Positions 23,522 through 23,727 of a stretch of 23,727 nucleotides of DNA are shown here, piece after piece. Origin of the DNA: JBEKZQ01 sp049509675 (GTDB lineage: Bacteria; Planctomycetota; Planctomycetia; Pirellulales; Thermoguttaceae). Under the pieces are notes generated by a model that was given only the letters and a program-made list of their open reading frames with translations, was not told where the DNA came from and did no database searches. How positions within the stretch are numbered: the stretch's first letter is position 1; the number at the start of each line of letters is the position of its first letter. The stretch covers positions 1-23,727 of the forward strand of contig JBEKZQ010000032.1 in assembly GCA_049509675.1 (NCBI GenBank), written 5' to 3'. The position numbers were made by a program, and so were the translations under genes.

Positions 23522-23727
23522 CTGTGGTTCCCAATTGTCACAAATAGCCCAAAAAAAGCAGGCAGCGCGAACACGAGCTCCTGATCCGCCAACGAATTGG
23601 GCCTCTGGGGGATCGACCAGGAGCGGGCGTTTTGCCCAGGAATGGGTCGTCTTTCGCGACTTTGTCGGTGCGGATGTCTAGCGAATCGCGCCGGGGGCTG
23701 CCTAAAGTTCCCTCTCTGCTCTGTCTT
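23522..23727 (+). other. Structured leader or non-coding RNA candidate, no gene visible
   Basis: About 205 bases follow the promoter without a supported coding frame. Inverted segments include CCCAATT (23530-23536) with AATTGGG, GCTCCTG...CAGGAGC with an inner GATCC/GGATC pair, and GGGCG-TTTT-GCCC. I do not recognise tmRNA, RNase P, SRP or 6S RNA hallmarks. It may be the leader of a gene beyond the window. Confidence 0.35.

Overview
The window looks like a chromosomal segment of a planctomycete, most likely a member of the Pirellulales. The evidence is the GC-rich coding sequence, two DUF1559 pseudopilin-like proteins with the H-X9-DG motif, a TIGR03067-like secreted protein, and a giant secreted repeat protein with the planctomycete LExRxML-type N-terminus. 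The intergenic spaces also hold several families of palindromic repeats. The lineage call rests on family knowledge and was not checked by phylogeny.

Layout. Positions 1-2651 (+) hold a partial class C beta-lactamase-like serine hydrolase, a small secreted protein and a secreted TIM-barrel sugar isomerase/epimerase. A terminator-like hairpin separates these from trpD (2753-3766, +). Convergent to trpD is a 1296-residue secreted protein made of eight ~155-residue repeats (3815-7705, -). Positions 7706-8457 carry no gene but are full of hairpins. A two-gene operon follows on the minus strand: a membrane-anchored TPR protein (9456-10370) and an RluD-type pseudouridine synthase (8458-9456), joined by a TAGTG overlap. 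Divergent from it is a Rep/UvrD-type helicase (10557-12596, +), then metY (12948-14258, +).

The most interesting part is 14356-21353. On the minus strand lie two DUF1559 pseudopilin-like genes, an upstream lipoprotein, a sigma-54 activator (bEBP) with an intact GAFTGA motif, and a 150-residue acidic protein that may be CcbP-like. Diverging from them is cysK (+). Three -24/-12 (sigma-54) promoter motifs sit in the correct orientation upstream of the lipoprotein operon, of the small gene plus bEBP, and of cysK. Palindromes that could be activator-binding enhancers lie between the two divergent promoters. I read this as a compact, autoregulated sigma-54 island linking sulfur assimilation (cysK, with metY nearby) to a predicted cell-surface operon. 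This link is inferred from sequence and position only.

Positions 21354-23727 hold a 208-bp inverted-repeat element, a secreted protein of unknown function, and a HigA-type antitoxin behind a HigB toxin reduced to 19 codons. The HigB remnant keeps its promoter, operator and TGATG overlap. The window ends with a near-consensus promoter reading into a structured region that has no visible gene.
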